From assembly GCA_025084515.1 (NCBI GenBank), contig JAJAGP010000225.1, positions 434,001 to 498,000 on the forward strand: a DNA stretch of 64,000 nucleotides, given 5' to 3'. The notes beneath the pieces are model-generated. The model searched no databases, was not told where the DNA came from, and saw only the letters and a program-made list of their open reading frames with translations. Position 1 is the first letter of the stretch. Each line of letters starts with the position of its first letter. The translations under genes and the position numbers were made by a program. Below, in pieces: positions 13,601-23,741 of this stretch. The stretch is from Ancistrus triradiatus (lineage: Eukaryota; Chordata; Actinopteri; Siluriformes; Loricariidae).

Positions 13601-14286
13601 GCAGATATAGGGAGCTTTTTGATCTTTCACGGTCAAATTGTAATATAGTTCAACCCCAGTTTTGGGCAAGATACTCACAAAAAGTAATCCTTTACAAATT
13701 ACTTCTTGCAAAATGTAAATGGGGATTACTTTAATCAAAAAGCTATCCTATTACTCATTACACCCTCAAACACATTAATCTGTACCAAACCGAAAGCACA
13801 AGGATAACAGCCAAATTTCCTTAAATGCTTATTAAACAAAATAATCCATGCTCAATTTCGAGTCGTCGTTTGTATGGAGTTTATGACAACACGACTCTAC
13901 TCAACGGAAGAATTTATACCTTACTCACAAAGTCCCAACATTTTAATACCAAAATGCAGTTTAGGCACCTCTGGTCACGTTTTAAAGAACTACAACCTTT
14001 CCATGGAACTACAATCCGACACGTTTCTGCAAGCTGGTATAAACCTCAAACCTAGTTCAAACTTCTCAGAGAATATGCATTTGTCGCAGTATTATGTATT
14101 AAAAATCTCACTTAAATTGCACCAAAATAATATCTGCAGTGTTTAAGTTCAGGAATCCTTCCAACAGACCGAACCCAAAACCTTTATACAGTATGTACAC
14201 TCAGCAGAAGTGAGGCAGGATGATCTTTACTCACCACGGATTGGTTTGGTGAGGAAACTCAGAGCTGTTATAAGAGCTGAAGTCAT
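4608..14286 (-). CDS. tango6: tango6, transport and Golgi organisation 6 homolog (5' half)
   Basis: Exons found: 14286-14235 (start MTSALITALS), 13351-12696, 12618-12505, 12432-12300, 11434-11328, 10721-10559, 9496-9428, 7422-7281, 6727-6601 and about 4759-4608. The first six join in frame. Recognisable TANGO6 (TMCO7) blocks are IKELLVLQGGPK, WLRRLCGQLLSERLM, KILSTCPQQCLS, DEDDALYEKISGEQW and DKDLPGDFFLSLL. The family is a helical-repeat protein related to yeast Rtp1, tied to Golgi organisation and RNA polymerase II assembly. The C-terminal half is lost in the gap at 4508. Phases disagree between exons 6/7, 7/8 and 8/9, which points to one undetected exon in 7423-9427 plus single-base indels, for example in a G run at the 7281 donor. 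The start ATG is the only one in exon 1. Confidence 0.92.
5057..5360. mobile_element. Short MITE with GGGGTGGGCGATATG inverted ends
   Basis: The left end TTAGGGGTGGGCGATATG is mirrored by CATATCGCCCACCCCTAA at the right. The ~300 bp AT-rich interior has no coding capacity. It resembles hAT-type MITEs of fish. It sits in the tango6 intron between exons 9 and 10. Confidence 0.85.
5361..6600 (-). other. tango6 intron, mostly unannotated
   Basis: I see no gene here. A fragment of the dispersed retroelement tail (about 6362-6430) lies near the exon at 6601. Small open frames at 5733-6037 lack any domain. Confidence 0.6.
6780..7180. mobile_element. Degraded palindromic element related to 7735-8300
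   Basis: Motifs such as TCATGTAAACAG near one side, GTAATCAGATTTC in the middle, and a block with TTGCCAGGTCTG recur in the element at 7735-8300. Both look like decayed copies of one foldback-type MITE family. It lies between tango6 exons 8 and 9. Confidence 0.5.
7735..8300. mobile_element. Foldback MITE with TAATC/GATTA-rich inverted arms
   Basis: The left end has GTTTACATGCATTTAATAAT and the right end an approximate inverse (GGATTATTAAGTGCCATC). Repeated GTAATCGGATT/AATCCGATTAC motifs between them allow extensive self-pairing. There is no coding sequence. It is in a tango6 intron, where one tango6 exon remains undetected. Confidence 0.6.
8301..9427 (-). other. tango6 intron, probably hiding one exon
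   Basis: No repeat or exon is clear here. Exon 7 (9496-9428) ends in phase 0 while exon 8 (from 7422) needs two prior bases, so at least one coding exon should lie between them. I could not pick it out by reading. Confidence 0.5.
9690..10557. repeat. Imperfect CA/GACAGA microsatellite array with higher-order repeat
   Basis: About 870 bp of CACACA, GACAGA and AAAGATAGAGA motifs. A block of about 105 bp at 9988-10095 recurs at 10226-10331, which gives a higher-order period near 238 bp. On the minus strand the array starts right after the donor of tango6 exon 6 (10559), so that intron begins with (GT)n. Confidence 0.9.
10790..11040. mobile_element. Degraded DNA-transposon fragment
   Basis: The text from GGTCAGGCACTGAT through AAGTCGGGGCTCTGTGCAG resembles a repeat common in fish genomes. 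No open frame or ends are preserved. It lies in the tango6 intron between exons 5 and 6. Confidence 0.45.
11435..12299 (-). other. tango6 intron, AT-rich, nothing recognised
   Basis: This is AT-rich sequence between exons 4 and 5 with no repeat family or exon that I recognise. A short open frame at 11480-11719 has no domain. Confidence 0.6.
12696..13351 (-). CDS. tango6: tango6 exon 2 (largest N-terminal exon)
   Basis: The 656 nt exon has acceptor CGTGCCCAG and donor AATAAG|GTAGCG, with phases 1 to 0. It encodes a long helical region that includes QQKTLGTVLQFLVTLGLCPY and CERRLLVTATILLEVASVSS. Hydrophobic helices give the family its old name, transmembrane and coiled-coil 7. Confidence 0.92.
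13352..14234 (-). other. tango6 first intron
   Basis: It is bounded by the donor at 14234 (CGTG|GTGAG) and the acceptor at 13352. No repeat with clear ends and no further exon is seen. Confidence 0.6.
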
Positions 14287-14844
14287 GTTTATAACAACAC
14301 AACACACACACGCGAACTACAGACCGACGCCATGCGAGGATTCTCGCTCTTCTTCATCTTCTTTTGGATTTGATGCCGCATGTCAACCCGGATTGGTGAA
14401 TTGTCGCCACCAGCTGGACTGGACCGTAGTGTGTCGTGTTTGTGGAGCCTTTATGCTAGAATTTTCTAGATTTCTACAGAAACGTGGTCTAAAACATCTT
14501 AGGATTTTCCCACAAGTCCTAAAAGTAGATAAAGACAATCAATTTAAACTAATTTGCCAAAAACGGAGTCCAAACTCTTCCATCGACAGCTCTTTTCCTG
14601 AGGTCCTCATGAACCTGTTTGTGAAGATCAGACTTTGATAGATCCCTGTTATGTGGGACAAAGCTTAACATAATGTAACAATGAAAGTTTAAAATGTGTG
14701 CTTTTGCCATTAAATGACACACACAGCACATCAATCAAACCATACTTAAAAATAGATATAAAACCTTATTTTTATTATAACATGTCCATTGCAAGATGAT
14801 CATCAGCAAGGTGAGACAAGAGAAATTAACCATTTTCAGGACGC

Positions 14845-14893
<49 letters not shown>

Positions 14894-14900
14894 CGTATAT

Positions 14901-15031
14901 AGACTAGGTTAATTGATTTTATATATATATATACGTGTATGTATATATATACGTGTATATATATATATATATATATATAGATATACGTATATATATACGT
15001 ATATATATATAAAATCAATTAACCTAGTCTA
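14901..15031. repeat. Large AT-rich inverted repeat (hairpin)
   Basis: AGACTAGGTTAATTGATTTT at the left is answered by AAAATCAATTAACCTAGTCT at the right. The interior of TATATA/TACGTATA is itself self-complementary. The whole ~130 bp can fold into one long hairpin and may be a palindromic MITE. Confidence 0.9.
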
Positions 15032-15803
15032 AATACTTAAACATTTAAAAAAATCAAAAGGAAAGGCTAGCCAATGTTACTAAAATCTAAATGTAATTGT
15101 TAAAAAATTCTTGATAATTTCATGGCCAAATATTTGCTATCTACACCATTAAAAGTTTAATACCTTAAGAGATAATAATATCATTCTCTTTTGTGTGTAT
15201 AATTGCTTTAGTTCTTTAAAAAGGAAATGTTTGACTAAGCATGTGTATAAAATATTATAAACTGATTATTATTTTTCTTATGCAGTGCAGCTCTACAGTG
15301 AATAATATACATTAGACATGGTTTTAGTCATATTAAATAAATCTAAAATAATAAACTTGTTAATAACGTGGGGTTCCATCATCTGGTGTATGTGGTGAAA
15401 CTTTTTTTGTTTAAAATGAATGATACTTATTTTACTACTACACTATACAAAATCAAATAAATAATAATACATACATTTCTTATCCAATCTAAGAAGGATA
15501 TATTGTACATTTATTTTGTATGAAATGACAATCAGAACACGAGAAACACTTTACCTTCCAAAAATAATTTATTTCAATACAAATATGAATATTAATTCAT
15601 ATTTGATTTATATTGAGATGTAACAAAGAATAAAATCAGCAATAAAGCTGATGTACAGTAAAGGGACTATAATTTCACTGGTAAGAAAAAAAACATAAAT
15701 TAAACCAAAATCAAAATAACATCAGTTCTTCAAAATCTAATAAAATCTCAAATAAATAGACACAGATCCCGCTCACGAAAACAACTGGGGTGCAAAATAT
15801 GTA

Positions 15804-15807
<4 letters not shown>

Positions 15808-15890
<83 letters not shown>
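15808..15890. repeat. (CA)n microsatellite
   Basis: Near-pure CA dinucleotide run of about 80 bp in the receptor 3' flank. Confidence 0.95.
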
Positions 15891-15893
<3 letters not shown>

Positions 15894-16140
15894 TTACTAC
15901 AAACAAATTGCATTTTAAAGGAATAAATTATTTATATAAAAACTAAAAACCCTTCATCATTTCCAGCATTTTATTTCCTGAGTTTTATTTGAATCTTACA
16001 TTTTAATGGTTTTATTTATATTAAATATAATAAGTAACATAAATATTTACTCCCATCGCAAAGTGAAATATAAAAAGTTGATAAAAACTCCTTCATGTTA
16101 TTGCAGTCCAGAGGAAATTTAGATATAATACTGCTTTGAC

Positions 16141-16181
<41 letters not shown>

Positions 16182-16699
16182 TAAAGTTATATAATCTCTA
16201 ACACATGATGTCACTGGTTGGCGGGGTCTAACATGGTGTGTCTAAAATGTAAAAAATATTTTGCAGCACAGGAGCATACAGTGCATAACCGAAAATATTT
16301 AGACTCCACTTCTTATTAGTAGATTTGGCTTGCTGAGCCATTACTAACGGGAGCTTAGAATCAGTCATACAGCATCCAGTCTCCATAGATTTATCTCACT
16401 GACTTCCAATATGTAATTTTCCTAGGAAGTCACCTTTCCCTGATCCAGCTTCTCAGATCAACTGGGGGTCCTTTAAGACCTCCATGAAAGAAAGCAGAGT
16501 TTGGAACCATGTAGATGAATCTCAACCCCAAATTCAACCTCCTCCATCTGGAGGATCCAAACGCAGGAGATGTGTGGAGCACCAAAGGTGGAGCACGTCC
16601 ATATGATTGCAGCCATGTGTTTGGAGATGTTCATGAAGAACATACGGACGATGTGGTCAGGTCTTGGCGTTCTTCCAGCCCTGCTGTATATGTTTCAAA

Positions 16700-16944
16700 C
16701 TACATCTTGGCCTCGAGCATCTCGAGGAAGAGCTTGTGCATGGGGACTCGTCCCTGCAGATGCAGACGGTGGAAGAACCTGACTGCTTGGTCTGCGCTCT
16801 GTCTCAGCAGCGGCAGCGTCATCAGCAGTTTGCCGGCGCGGTGAGGTTCTGCTGAGTGCTGGCTCAGCTCATAATCCTGCAAAGCCTCGTGTAAACCGTC
16901 CTGAAACCTCAGAACACCATCAACGCTCTCCACCTGCTCTGCAT
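16700..16944 (-). CDS. Receptor last exon: ligand-domain end and AF-2
   Basis: The acceptor is CGTAG and the stop TAG is at 16702-16700. It encodes DGLHEALQDYELSQ, GKLLMTLPLLRQSADQAV and VPMHKLFLEMLEAKM, which closes the ligand domain exactly at the AF-2 helix with no extension. Confidence 0.96.
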
Positions 16945-18666
16945 CTACGTACAAACAGTTAACAAAAAAGAATTGCAAGGTGAATGTGGGATGTGATGGA
17001 TTCTATACAGAATGTGTCGGAACTGTCACAGAACTGTGGTGAGTATTTGGTAAAGTGTTGTCAGTGTTATGGCTAAGTGTGTCCATATCCACAACCCCAA
17101 TGAGCCTAGGGTGATAGCGGCAAAGAAAATCTCCATAAATATACTGATTGATAAAAATATGTGACACATGTGTTGTCTGTCATGCCAGGGCTTCCAGCTG
17201 GCATTTTTCAGCATTATAATGCTTGCCCACACTCAGCAAGGGTTTCTACAATTCCTTGGCCTGCCGGGTTGCCAGATTTATTGACAACTGAGCATTTATG
17301 GGACCAGCTGGGACACCAGCGTTGGCAACCTTAAAATGTGCAGGATCTACAGGCCCAGCCACAACATCTGTGGGCAAATGTGCTGCAGGATACCATACAG
17401 AACATGTTCACCTCTAATACTCATCTCATCTTGTATCCAGACTAGAGGCAGCCCAACAGGGTGACTAGAGCCTTCTTTCAGTTGTACAGTTTTCCGCAGT
17501 AAATATATCCTTTTATTGTAATCACTTACATTTATCATCATTACATCATTACTCATACATATGAACTTTTGTTCAGTTCTAACAACTCCATCTTGGTGCG
17601 TTATTTTTTTGTCAATGAGAGTATGATGAGGAAGAAAGTTTGAAAGATCCAAGCCTCAAAATGGTGTGTGTGTTTTGTGTACGAGTGTGTATGTACCTGA
17701 GTTGGCGAGGCTCATGGCACGCAGCGTGAGCGCCTCCTCATGGCTGATGTTGAGATGTGTGTATTTGGTGGTGAGCAGCATCAGGGGTGTGTACAGTTCC
17801 AGCAGGCCGGAGCTTCTGCACTGAGCTTCGTTCAGTCTCAGATTCTCAGCAAACTGCAGTTCCTGAGTAGAACCGAGAGAACGCCAGACCACGGCCAGCA
17901 GCAGGGCCTCCATCCACCCGCTCTGTAACAGCGCCATCTGATCCACCAGTGACAGCGCCGAGAACCCTGCGAAACCAGGCAGGTAAGGAGGGTTTACCCG
18001 ATGTGTGACTGTACCCAGTGTGTGACTGTACCCTGTGTGTGACTATACATGGTGTGTGACTGTACCTGGTATGTTCTTTGCCCAGCCGATCATCACCAGC
18101 AGTTCTCTGTTTAAAAGGTCACATAAGGTCATAAGAGTTTTGAGGTCACTGTCGGGCATGGTGGGGTCGGGCATGGCTCTGAGGGGTGCTGGCTCTGTCA
18201 CCAACAGCTGAGTAGTCACCTTATTACCTGCAGCAGCACAAACACATAACCACATCATCACCACTGTGTAAAACATCTCACATGATCCCAGAGCTCAGCT
18301 GGTGAAAAATGATCTTCTGTATTTTACACACTTATACAAAATGTCAAATATTCAATGCTTTGGTCTTTTATCACATGAAAATCAATTTTATAATTTGACC
18401 TAATTGTATTAGTAATTGTAGAAAACCTGTAGAAGTAATGATAGTAATAGTAGTTATCCTTTACTTTATTAGTAATTGTATTAGTAACTTTTATTAATTG
18501 TAGTAGTAACTTTATTAGTCATTTTATTAGTAATTGTTACATTGATTTTACGTACGGAGGTTTTTATGTGGTTGGGTCAATGCAGTTTGGATGAAGATGG
18601 AAAGTCCTGAATCCACTCGCCGTTTATATTTCTGCCTCCCACCTCTGACTCGGTCCATACGCACAC

Positions 18667-18702
<36 letters not shown>

Positions 18703-21700
18703 TAATACATTACCACTCCTCAGTACACATAAATACACTCAATAACCTGCTATACAACAGATTTATTTATTTTATATTTTAATAATTTTTCAATCTAACT
18801 TTCTTCATGATGGTGGAAGATCTCATAAGATCTCACCTTCTCTCATCATTCCTGCTCTTAGACATTTCTGGAAGCGACAGGCCTGACACGACTTCCTCCG
18901 TCTCTTGGTTATTTCACACTCGTTCAGAACCGGGCAGCTGTACTCGATGTTACCTGCAGCACCAACACAAATAAACACACATGAACCATGTGTATGTATA
19001 AAGCAAATAAAATACAACCAGTGCATTCACTAATTCCCTATAACTAAAGTACATGTATATACACAAAAGTGATCTCCTTAGCTGGGCAGCAAACAGTATT
19101 GGAGATATTCACACAATTAGTTAGCTAATATATTTACATTTATTCACTTATGGATTAATGGCCTTGCTCAAGGACTCAAAAGTAGGGGCTTAACAGAGCT
19201 GGGATTTGAACCCTGAACCTTCTGGCCCATAGTGTAGTACCTTAACCACTAAACCACCACTGTCCGTATTAGTGCATTTAGTTAATCAGTAGACGTCCCT
19301 GTCCAGAACAAATTACAACTAATACAAATACACAAGCCAAGCAGTTGTGGGTTAAGAGCCTCACTCAGGGACCCAACAGCTCCCACTCGGCAGAGATGGG
19401 ATTTGAACCCTGGACCTTCTGATCCACATTTCAGTTTCTTAACTGCTGTGCCACCACAGCTTCATAATAGTTCATATTGTAGATCTGTTGCATTATTAAA
19501 CCTCACTGATCTAAGATGGCGTGAGTCTACAAGCTGAGCTTTCACACACAAATCCATAGAAGCTCAAACAGCGCATGTGTATTGATTTGGAAATGGTCTA
19601 GTTTTTGCCTTTCCAAATAAAAACAGGATTCAAAAAAAGTATTGATGAGTCTATCATCCTTTAATTCTCACACACACTAAGGATTATTGTCTTTGGCTTT
19701 AATCAGTGAGCGGAAGTGTCTGGGATTAAAGCTTCTGCTTTCCAGCTGCACCATTTCATCAATATATTGATCGTTCCAACGCAGTCTTTAACTTCAGATG
19801 CAGCGTTTTCTCTCTCTATCAACATATGTTGAGTCAAATTAAAGAATCAAATGGCAGTTTTGCCAGTAGCAGTGTTTCTATCGATCGGCAGAGAGATAAA
19901 AAACAGATGAAAGTCTGCAAAGAAGTGGTTGTGTGATAAAACGACACATTGCGTGTTCACACAGAAATCAATCGGAGTCTAACTAGGGCCTGAACTGTTT
20001 CAGCGTGATATTGATTCATTCATTTAAATCTGTAATGAACAGCCTGCACAGTTAGCAGCGTGCCTTACTTATATATGACACATCTCTGCACAAATGAATG
20101 AAATATTAGGTCAGTAAGCTTCTGACACAACTTCAGCACACAGTGGTGCAGCGACAGGTCCAACAGTGCATAAAAATAATCAGAAACCTAAATGTTTTTT
20201 TGTTTTTTTAATATTATAAAATACATTTTGATGCAATGTTAAAGTCTTAGGACAAGACACCAGTCCATCATGTTTAATCCTTCATGTTGCCAGCCCAAAC
20301 CCTGGTCAAACCCTGGTCATCTAGGCTGCCCAAGGACGCTGGGTCCCGTTTTGAGTCTTGGTCCTCTTAAGGTTTCTTCCTTATAAAGTTTAGGGAGTTT
20401 TTCTTTGCCACTGTTGCTTGCTCAACTATGTCTTTGGGTCTAGATTTTTGTAAAGCTGCTTTTAGACAATGCTCTGTTGTTAAAAGTGCTGTAGAAATGA
20501 ATTTGACTTTGACTTTAGGTCCTCAGGAGCTACTGTGTCCAGCAGTTGGCTCTTACCCTTGAGCCAGAGGATCTGCTAATTCTCTCATCATTTATATTTA
20601 CATTTACAGCATTTAGCAGATGCCCTTATCCAGAGCGACTTAGAATTGATACAGTCTTACAAACCAAGCAATTGTGGGTTAAGGGCCTTGCTCAAGGAGC
20701 AAACAGTGGCAGCTTGGCAGAGGTGGGATTTGAACCTTTTGGTCCATAGTCCAGTACCTTAACCACTAGGCTACCACAGGCCATTTGCTTTCTATACCTG
20801 CTGATTCCAAGTCAGTACAGGTTGTAAGGTGGAAACCACGCTTAGACAGGGCACCAGTCCATGATAGGGCACATGCACACACATAAACTCATATTTCCAC
20901 TCACTCGCACACCTGGACTTCATCTGTGTGGAGTTTGCATGTCCTCCCCATGTCAGCATGGGTTTACTCTGGGTGTTCTGGTTTCCTGCCACATGCCTCG
21001 ACTAGAATCGATGCAACCTTGCTCCTGTTATGAACAGCCAGTACTGAGATACTTTTCACCAGCTGACCTAATGCATGGTTTTGCAAGTGTCAGAGGAAAC
21101 CAAAGTACCTGGAGAAAAGCTGACACGGGGAGAACATGCAAACTTCACAGCGGGGGGTGGGGGGGTCTCTGGGGAAGTGACAGTGCCAATCTCTCTCTCT
21201 CAGCCTGATTGAAAGTGTCCTAAGTGTACAGTAGAACCAATAAAAGATTACGACCTCTTGCTCATTACCTTGGATGGTTCTCTTGAAGAACGCCTTGCAG
21301 GCCTCACACGAGGCCACACCATAGTGATATCCAGACGCAAAGTCTCCACACACCAGACAGAGGCGTTTGGGAGGGGGGTTCAAAGATGGGATGTACTCTG
21401 GGTTGAGGTTGGAGCTCTGGGGATGGCTCTGCGGTTTTTCACGCTCCTCCGACCTGAAGCATGTCTGCTCGAGCGAGTGAGAGAACCCGCTGTACCCGCT
21501 GCTGTCCGACGTACTGCTCGGACTGAACGCCGCCAAACTGGAGTCGGACTTAACGCCCAGGTCTGGCGGCGAGTGGGGGTCATCAGAGGACGAGGGGTCC
21601 GAGAGGCTGAGCATCAAACACATAAAGATTAATGTCATTCGTCTATTTATTGTGACTACAGATATATAGATGATTCCAGTACTAATTAACAAAATAATGG

Positions 21701-21922
21701 TCTCAAAAATGTATTTAATTTAATAAGATTTAATTTCATTTGAATAAGACTTGTTAATGGTCAATTAAAATGTCTTAATGTATAAAATCAACTCAATTCT
21801 TAATTTGACCGGCGGTGCCCAAATGCCTTCATATGCCTGTATGTTGTGTTAATAATGACCTACCTGTTGTGTTGATTTAGGAACTGGAAGTTGTCGCTCA
21901 AACAAAAGTTCTGCTGCTCCAT
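16700..21922 (-). CDS. Estrogen-related receptor (NR3B), complete; candidate ERR-delta
   Basis: Seven coding exons join in frame to 433 residues: 21922-21864, 21606-21269, 18953-18837, 18666-18556, 18227-18066, 17966-17697, 16944-16700. The A/B region is Ser-rich. The DNA-binding domain starts KRLCLVCGDFASGYHYG and keeps the ERR P-box CEACKA, then ends in the ERR-type extension RVRGGRQKYKRR. The ligand-binding domain carries DLKTLMTLCDLLNRELLVMI, LSLVDQMALLQSGWME and an intact AF-2 helix LFLEMLEAKM. ERRs are constitutively active orphan receptors that bind TCAAGGTCA-type sites and control energy metabolism. Family assignment is secure; the paralogue is not. The A/B and ligand domains are more divergent than expected for ERR-alpha, -beta or -gamma. 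Its position beside ltbp4 suggests the fish-specific ERR-delta (esrrd), but esrra or esrrb cannot be excluded by reading. Confidence 0.95.
17130..17400 (+). pseudogene. Tc1-like transposase fragment in receptor intron 6
   Basis: The plus strand encodes broken pieces such as MPGLPAGIFQHYNA, WPAGLPDLL and EHLWDQLGH, which match the 3' end of the transposase at 29107-30500. Stops and indels interrupt it. This is the C-terminal end of the catalytic domain of a dead Tc1/mariner copy. Confidence 0.8.
18667..18700. repeat. (CA)n at receptor exon 4 acceptor
   Basis: The CA run directly abuts the acceptor of exon 4 (18666), so on the transcript the tract before AG is (UG)n. Confidence 0.9.
18837..18953 (-). 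CDS. Receptor exon 3: second zinc finger
   Basis: The exon is exactly 117 nt. It encodes NIEYSCPVLNECEITKRRRK and the Cys-rich CQACRFQKCL. The donor is GAAG|GTGAG. Confidence 0.96.
19128..19465 (-). mobile_element. Two tRNA-derived SINE fragments
   Basis: In each piece the minus strand contains a tRNA-like head with a B-box-like GGGTTCAAATCCC and the line AAGGCCNTTGAGCAAGG inverted. Both are 5'-head fragments of the family seen at 20590-20785 and 26270-26420. Confidence 0.65.
20320..20515 (+). repeat. Dispersed retroelement tail, family B
   Basis: It includes GGTTTCTTCCTTATAAAG, TTAGGGAGTTTTTCTTTGCC and TTAGACAATGCTCTGTTGTT. The same order of motifs occurs at 28395-28590, 30870-31065, 38985-39110 and 62505-62645, all on the plus strand. 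The function is unknown; it looks like the 3' end of a SINE or LINE. Confidence 0.75.
20590..20785 (-). mobile_element. tRNA-derived SINE with conserved 3' core
   Basis: On the minus strand it begins GTGGTAGCCTAGTGGTTAAG (A-box like) and has a B-box GGTTCAAATCCC. Downstream comes the widespread fish SINE/L2 tail motif GGATAAGGGCATCTGCTAAA. It is nearly full length. Confidence 0.75.
21269..21606 (-). CDS. Receptor exon 2: A/B domain and first zinc finger
   Basis: 338 nt, joined to exon 1 (21922-21864, MEQQNFCLSDNFQFLNQHN) through a split Ser codon. The first half is rich in Ser/Pro. The exon ends at AFFKRTIQ|G, the conserved splice point between the two receptor zinc fingers. The usual ERR motif with FIKTEPSSP is not evident. 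Confidence 0.94.
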
Positions 21923-21956
21923 GTTTCACAAATTTAAAGAAAGACAGAAAAACACA

Positions 21957-22075
21957 AGGAGAGAAACGGAGCTTTTCAGGCTTATGTAGAGAGAAAGAGA
22001 GAGACAGAGAGAGGGATAGAGAGAGGATTCCTGCCCCAGAGAAGCTTCAGCACTATATAACCATAGCACTCCAAG
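21957..22075 (-). promoter_or_regulatory. Candidate receptor core promoter: TATA-like box and GA-rich 5' UTR
   Basis: Upstream of the receptor ATG (21922) a GA-rich tract (21957-22030) is preceded on the minus strand by GGTTATATAGTG near 22055-22066. Its spacing would put transcription start near 22030 and give a 5' UTR of about 110 nt. Only sequence resemblance supports it. Confidence 0.35.
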
Positions 22076-22139
22076 GGTGGAGCTTAACTTCATAATCCAC
22101 ATATAGGTGGGTCAAACCCTGATGATGGGCTATTCTACT

Positions 22140-22173
<34 letters not shown>

Positions 22174-22739
22174 CTGGTAAACATATGTTTTGGGGAGCTT
22201 TCATAGACATAATGCTTACTGTAGCTAACTAATACTACTGCACTATATCTGCACCTACCCCTAACACTAACCTCAGTAGCCTAAAGCAAATGTTCTTTGG
22301 TTTTTCAAAAGATATTTGCAGTTTATGTAAAAGAGCAGTTTTCCTCATTGGGACCTGGCTCTAATCAAGAGTACATTTGATCACCTCTGCTAATATCGTC
22401 TCCACCCCAGTGCTCCCCAACACCATGCATAAATGACTACTTTTCAGCATAATTCTTGCCACTTACATATTTTACGTATTTAATTCACGTTGTACTTTTT
22501 TGATCTTCTGTCACCATTTAAAGTGATAAAATCATGTGCAATTATGTCTGAGTTAGAGTGGAGTGTAACAGTTTTTGTTTCTGTGCAATAGCATTGTTAT
22601 ACAACTGAAAAAGAGCGTGATTACATTCTTTATTAATATATTTCCTACTTTTCTAAATCTCTACTGTTGTAACATTTGAAATTTCCCTGAGAGGTTCAGT
22701 AAAGTCTTATCTATCTATCTATCTAACGATCTAAAACTA

Positions 22740-23060
22740 CTCAATGGCCTTCAGCTTGTTCAAAAATCACCATTTACGAATTGTTCTGCACACATCACCC
22801 ACCCTTCAGGTCCACCAGTTCCACTGCATACCGCTGTCCTCTCGTATCAAGTACAAACTTCTTCTCCTGACCTTCAAAGTTTTAGCTGGCCTCACACCCA
22901 AATACCTGCACCATGCACCCTCAGATCCTCTAGTAGTGGGTTAATTACAATTCCTCTCACTCGACTTTCATTTAAAGACTTTGGAACTCCCTCAATCAAT
23001 ATGAGAGAGCTTTCTTTGTTCAAATCAAAACTTAGAACCTTTCTCTCTTCTCATCACCTT
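22740..23060 (+). pseudogene. LINE reverse-transcriptase 3' remnant
   Basis: The frame at 22744-22944 reads LSSRIKYKLLLLTFKVLAG followed by LTPKYLHH. This is the conserved C-terminal tail of fish L2/CR1-like LINE ORF2 proteins. The frame then breaks. Only the end of the element remains. Confidence 0.8.
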
Positions 23061-23143
23061 TCTTCTTTCCTTTCTTAATTCCTGCATAATTCCCCTTTAT
23101 TAGGAAACATGCTTGGGTTTCTGAAAGATACTGTGTAAGTTGA

Positions 23144-23144
<1 letters not shown>

Positions 23145-23197
<53 letters not shown>

Positions 23198-23420
23198 TTT
23201 TATTATTAGTAGTAGTAGTAGTAGTATTACTATTGTTATTATGAATGTTATTAATATTATTAGATTTAAATTATTATTTTCTCTGTAGGTGAATGTTTAA
23301 TTTGTAATATTATTTGAATATTGTGTGTAAGTTGTGTGTAAATATTCTGTGAATTTACAACAATATTACAAAATGAAAAATGTAAAATGATATGTTCAAA
23401 TGAAACATATAAAAAGAAAG

Positions 23421-23468
<48 letters not shown>

Positions 23469-23710
23469 TATATTAATATAAAATAATAATATAAAATATA
23501 TATAATATATAATAATATTTCTTATTGTTATTATTATTATTATAGTAATAATAGTTGTGTTATCAATAATAACTTACACAACAAAATTTATTTTTGTCTT
23601 ATTACTAATTGTCTATTTTTAGTTTATCCAATTTACTTAATTTATTTTGGGTTTTACATGATTTTGTTGTATATTTATGTATATATCAATTGCTAAATTA
23701 TATATTTCAA

Positions 23711-23740
<30 letters not shown>
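23145..23740. repeat. Cluster of (ATA)n and (TG)n microsatellites
   Basis: ATA/TAA runs at 23145-23196 and 23421-23466, AT-rich text between, and (TG)n at 23714-23740. They lie in the spacer between the receptor and ltbp4. Confidence 0.9.

Positions 23741-23741
<1 letters not shown>

Larger units (their letters stand above)
14287..16699. other. Spacer between tango6 start and receptor stop
   Basis: The spacer holds the tango6 promoter side (no clear TATA box) and the receptor 3' UTR. It contains (TG)n at 14849-14890, an AT-rich palindrome at 14901-15031, a (CA)n tract at 15808-15890 and (AAT)n at 16139-16180. TTTATT motifs near 16011 could be minus-strand poly(A) signals for the receptor gene. 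Confidence 0.6.
18954..21268 (-). other. Receptor intron 2 with SINEs and a retroelement tail
   Basis: The intron has no gene. It holds two tRNA-headed SINE pieces (19128-19262, 19295-19465), a dispersed retroelement tail (20320-20515), and a longer SINE (20590-20785). Confidence 0.7.
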
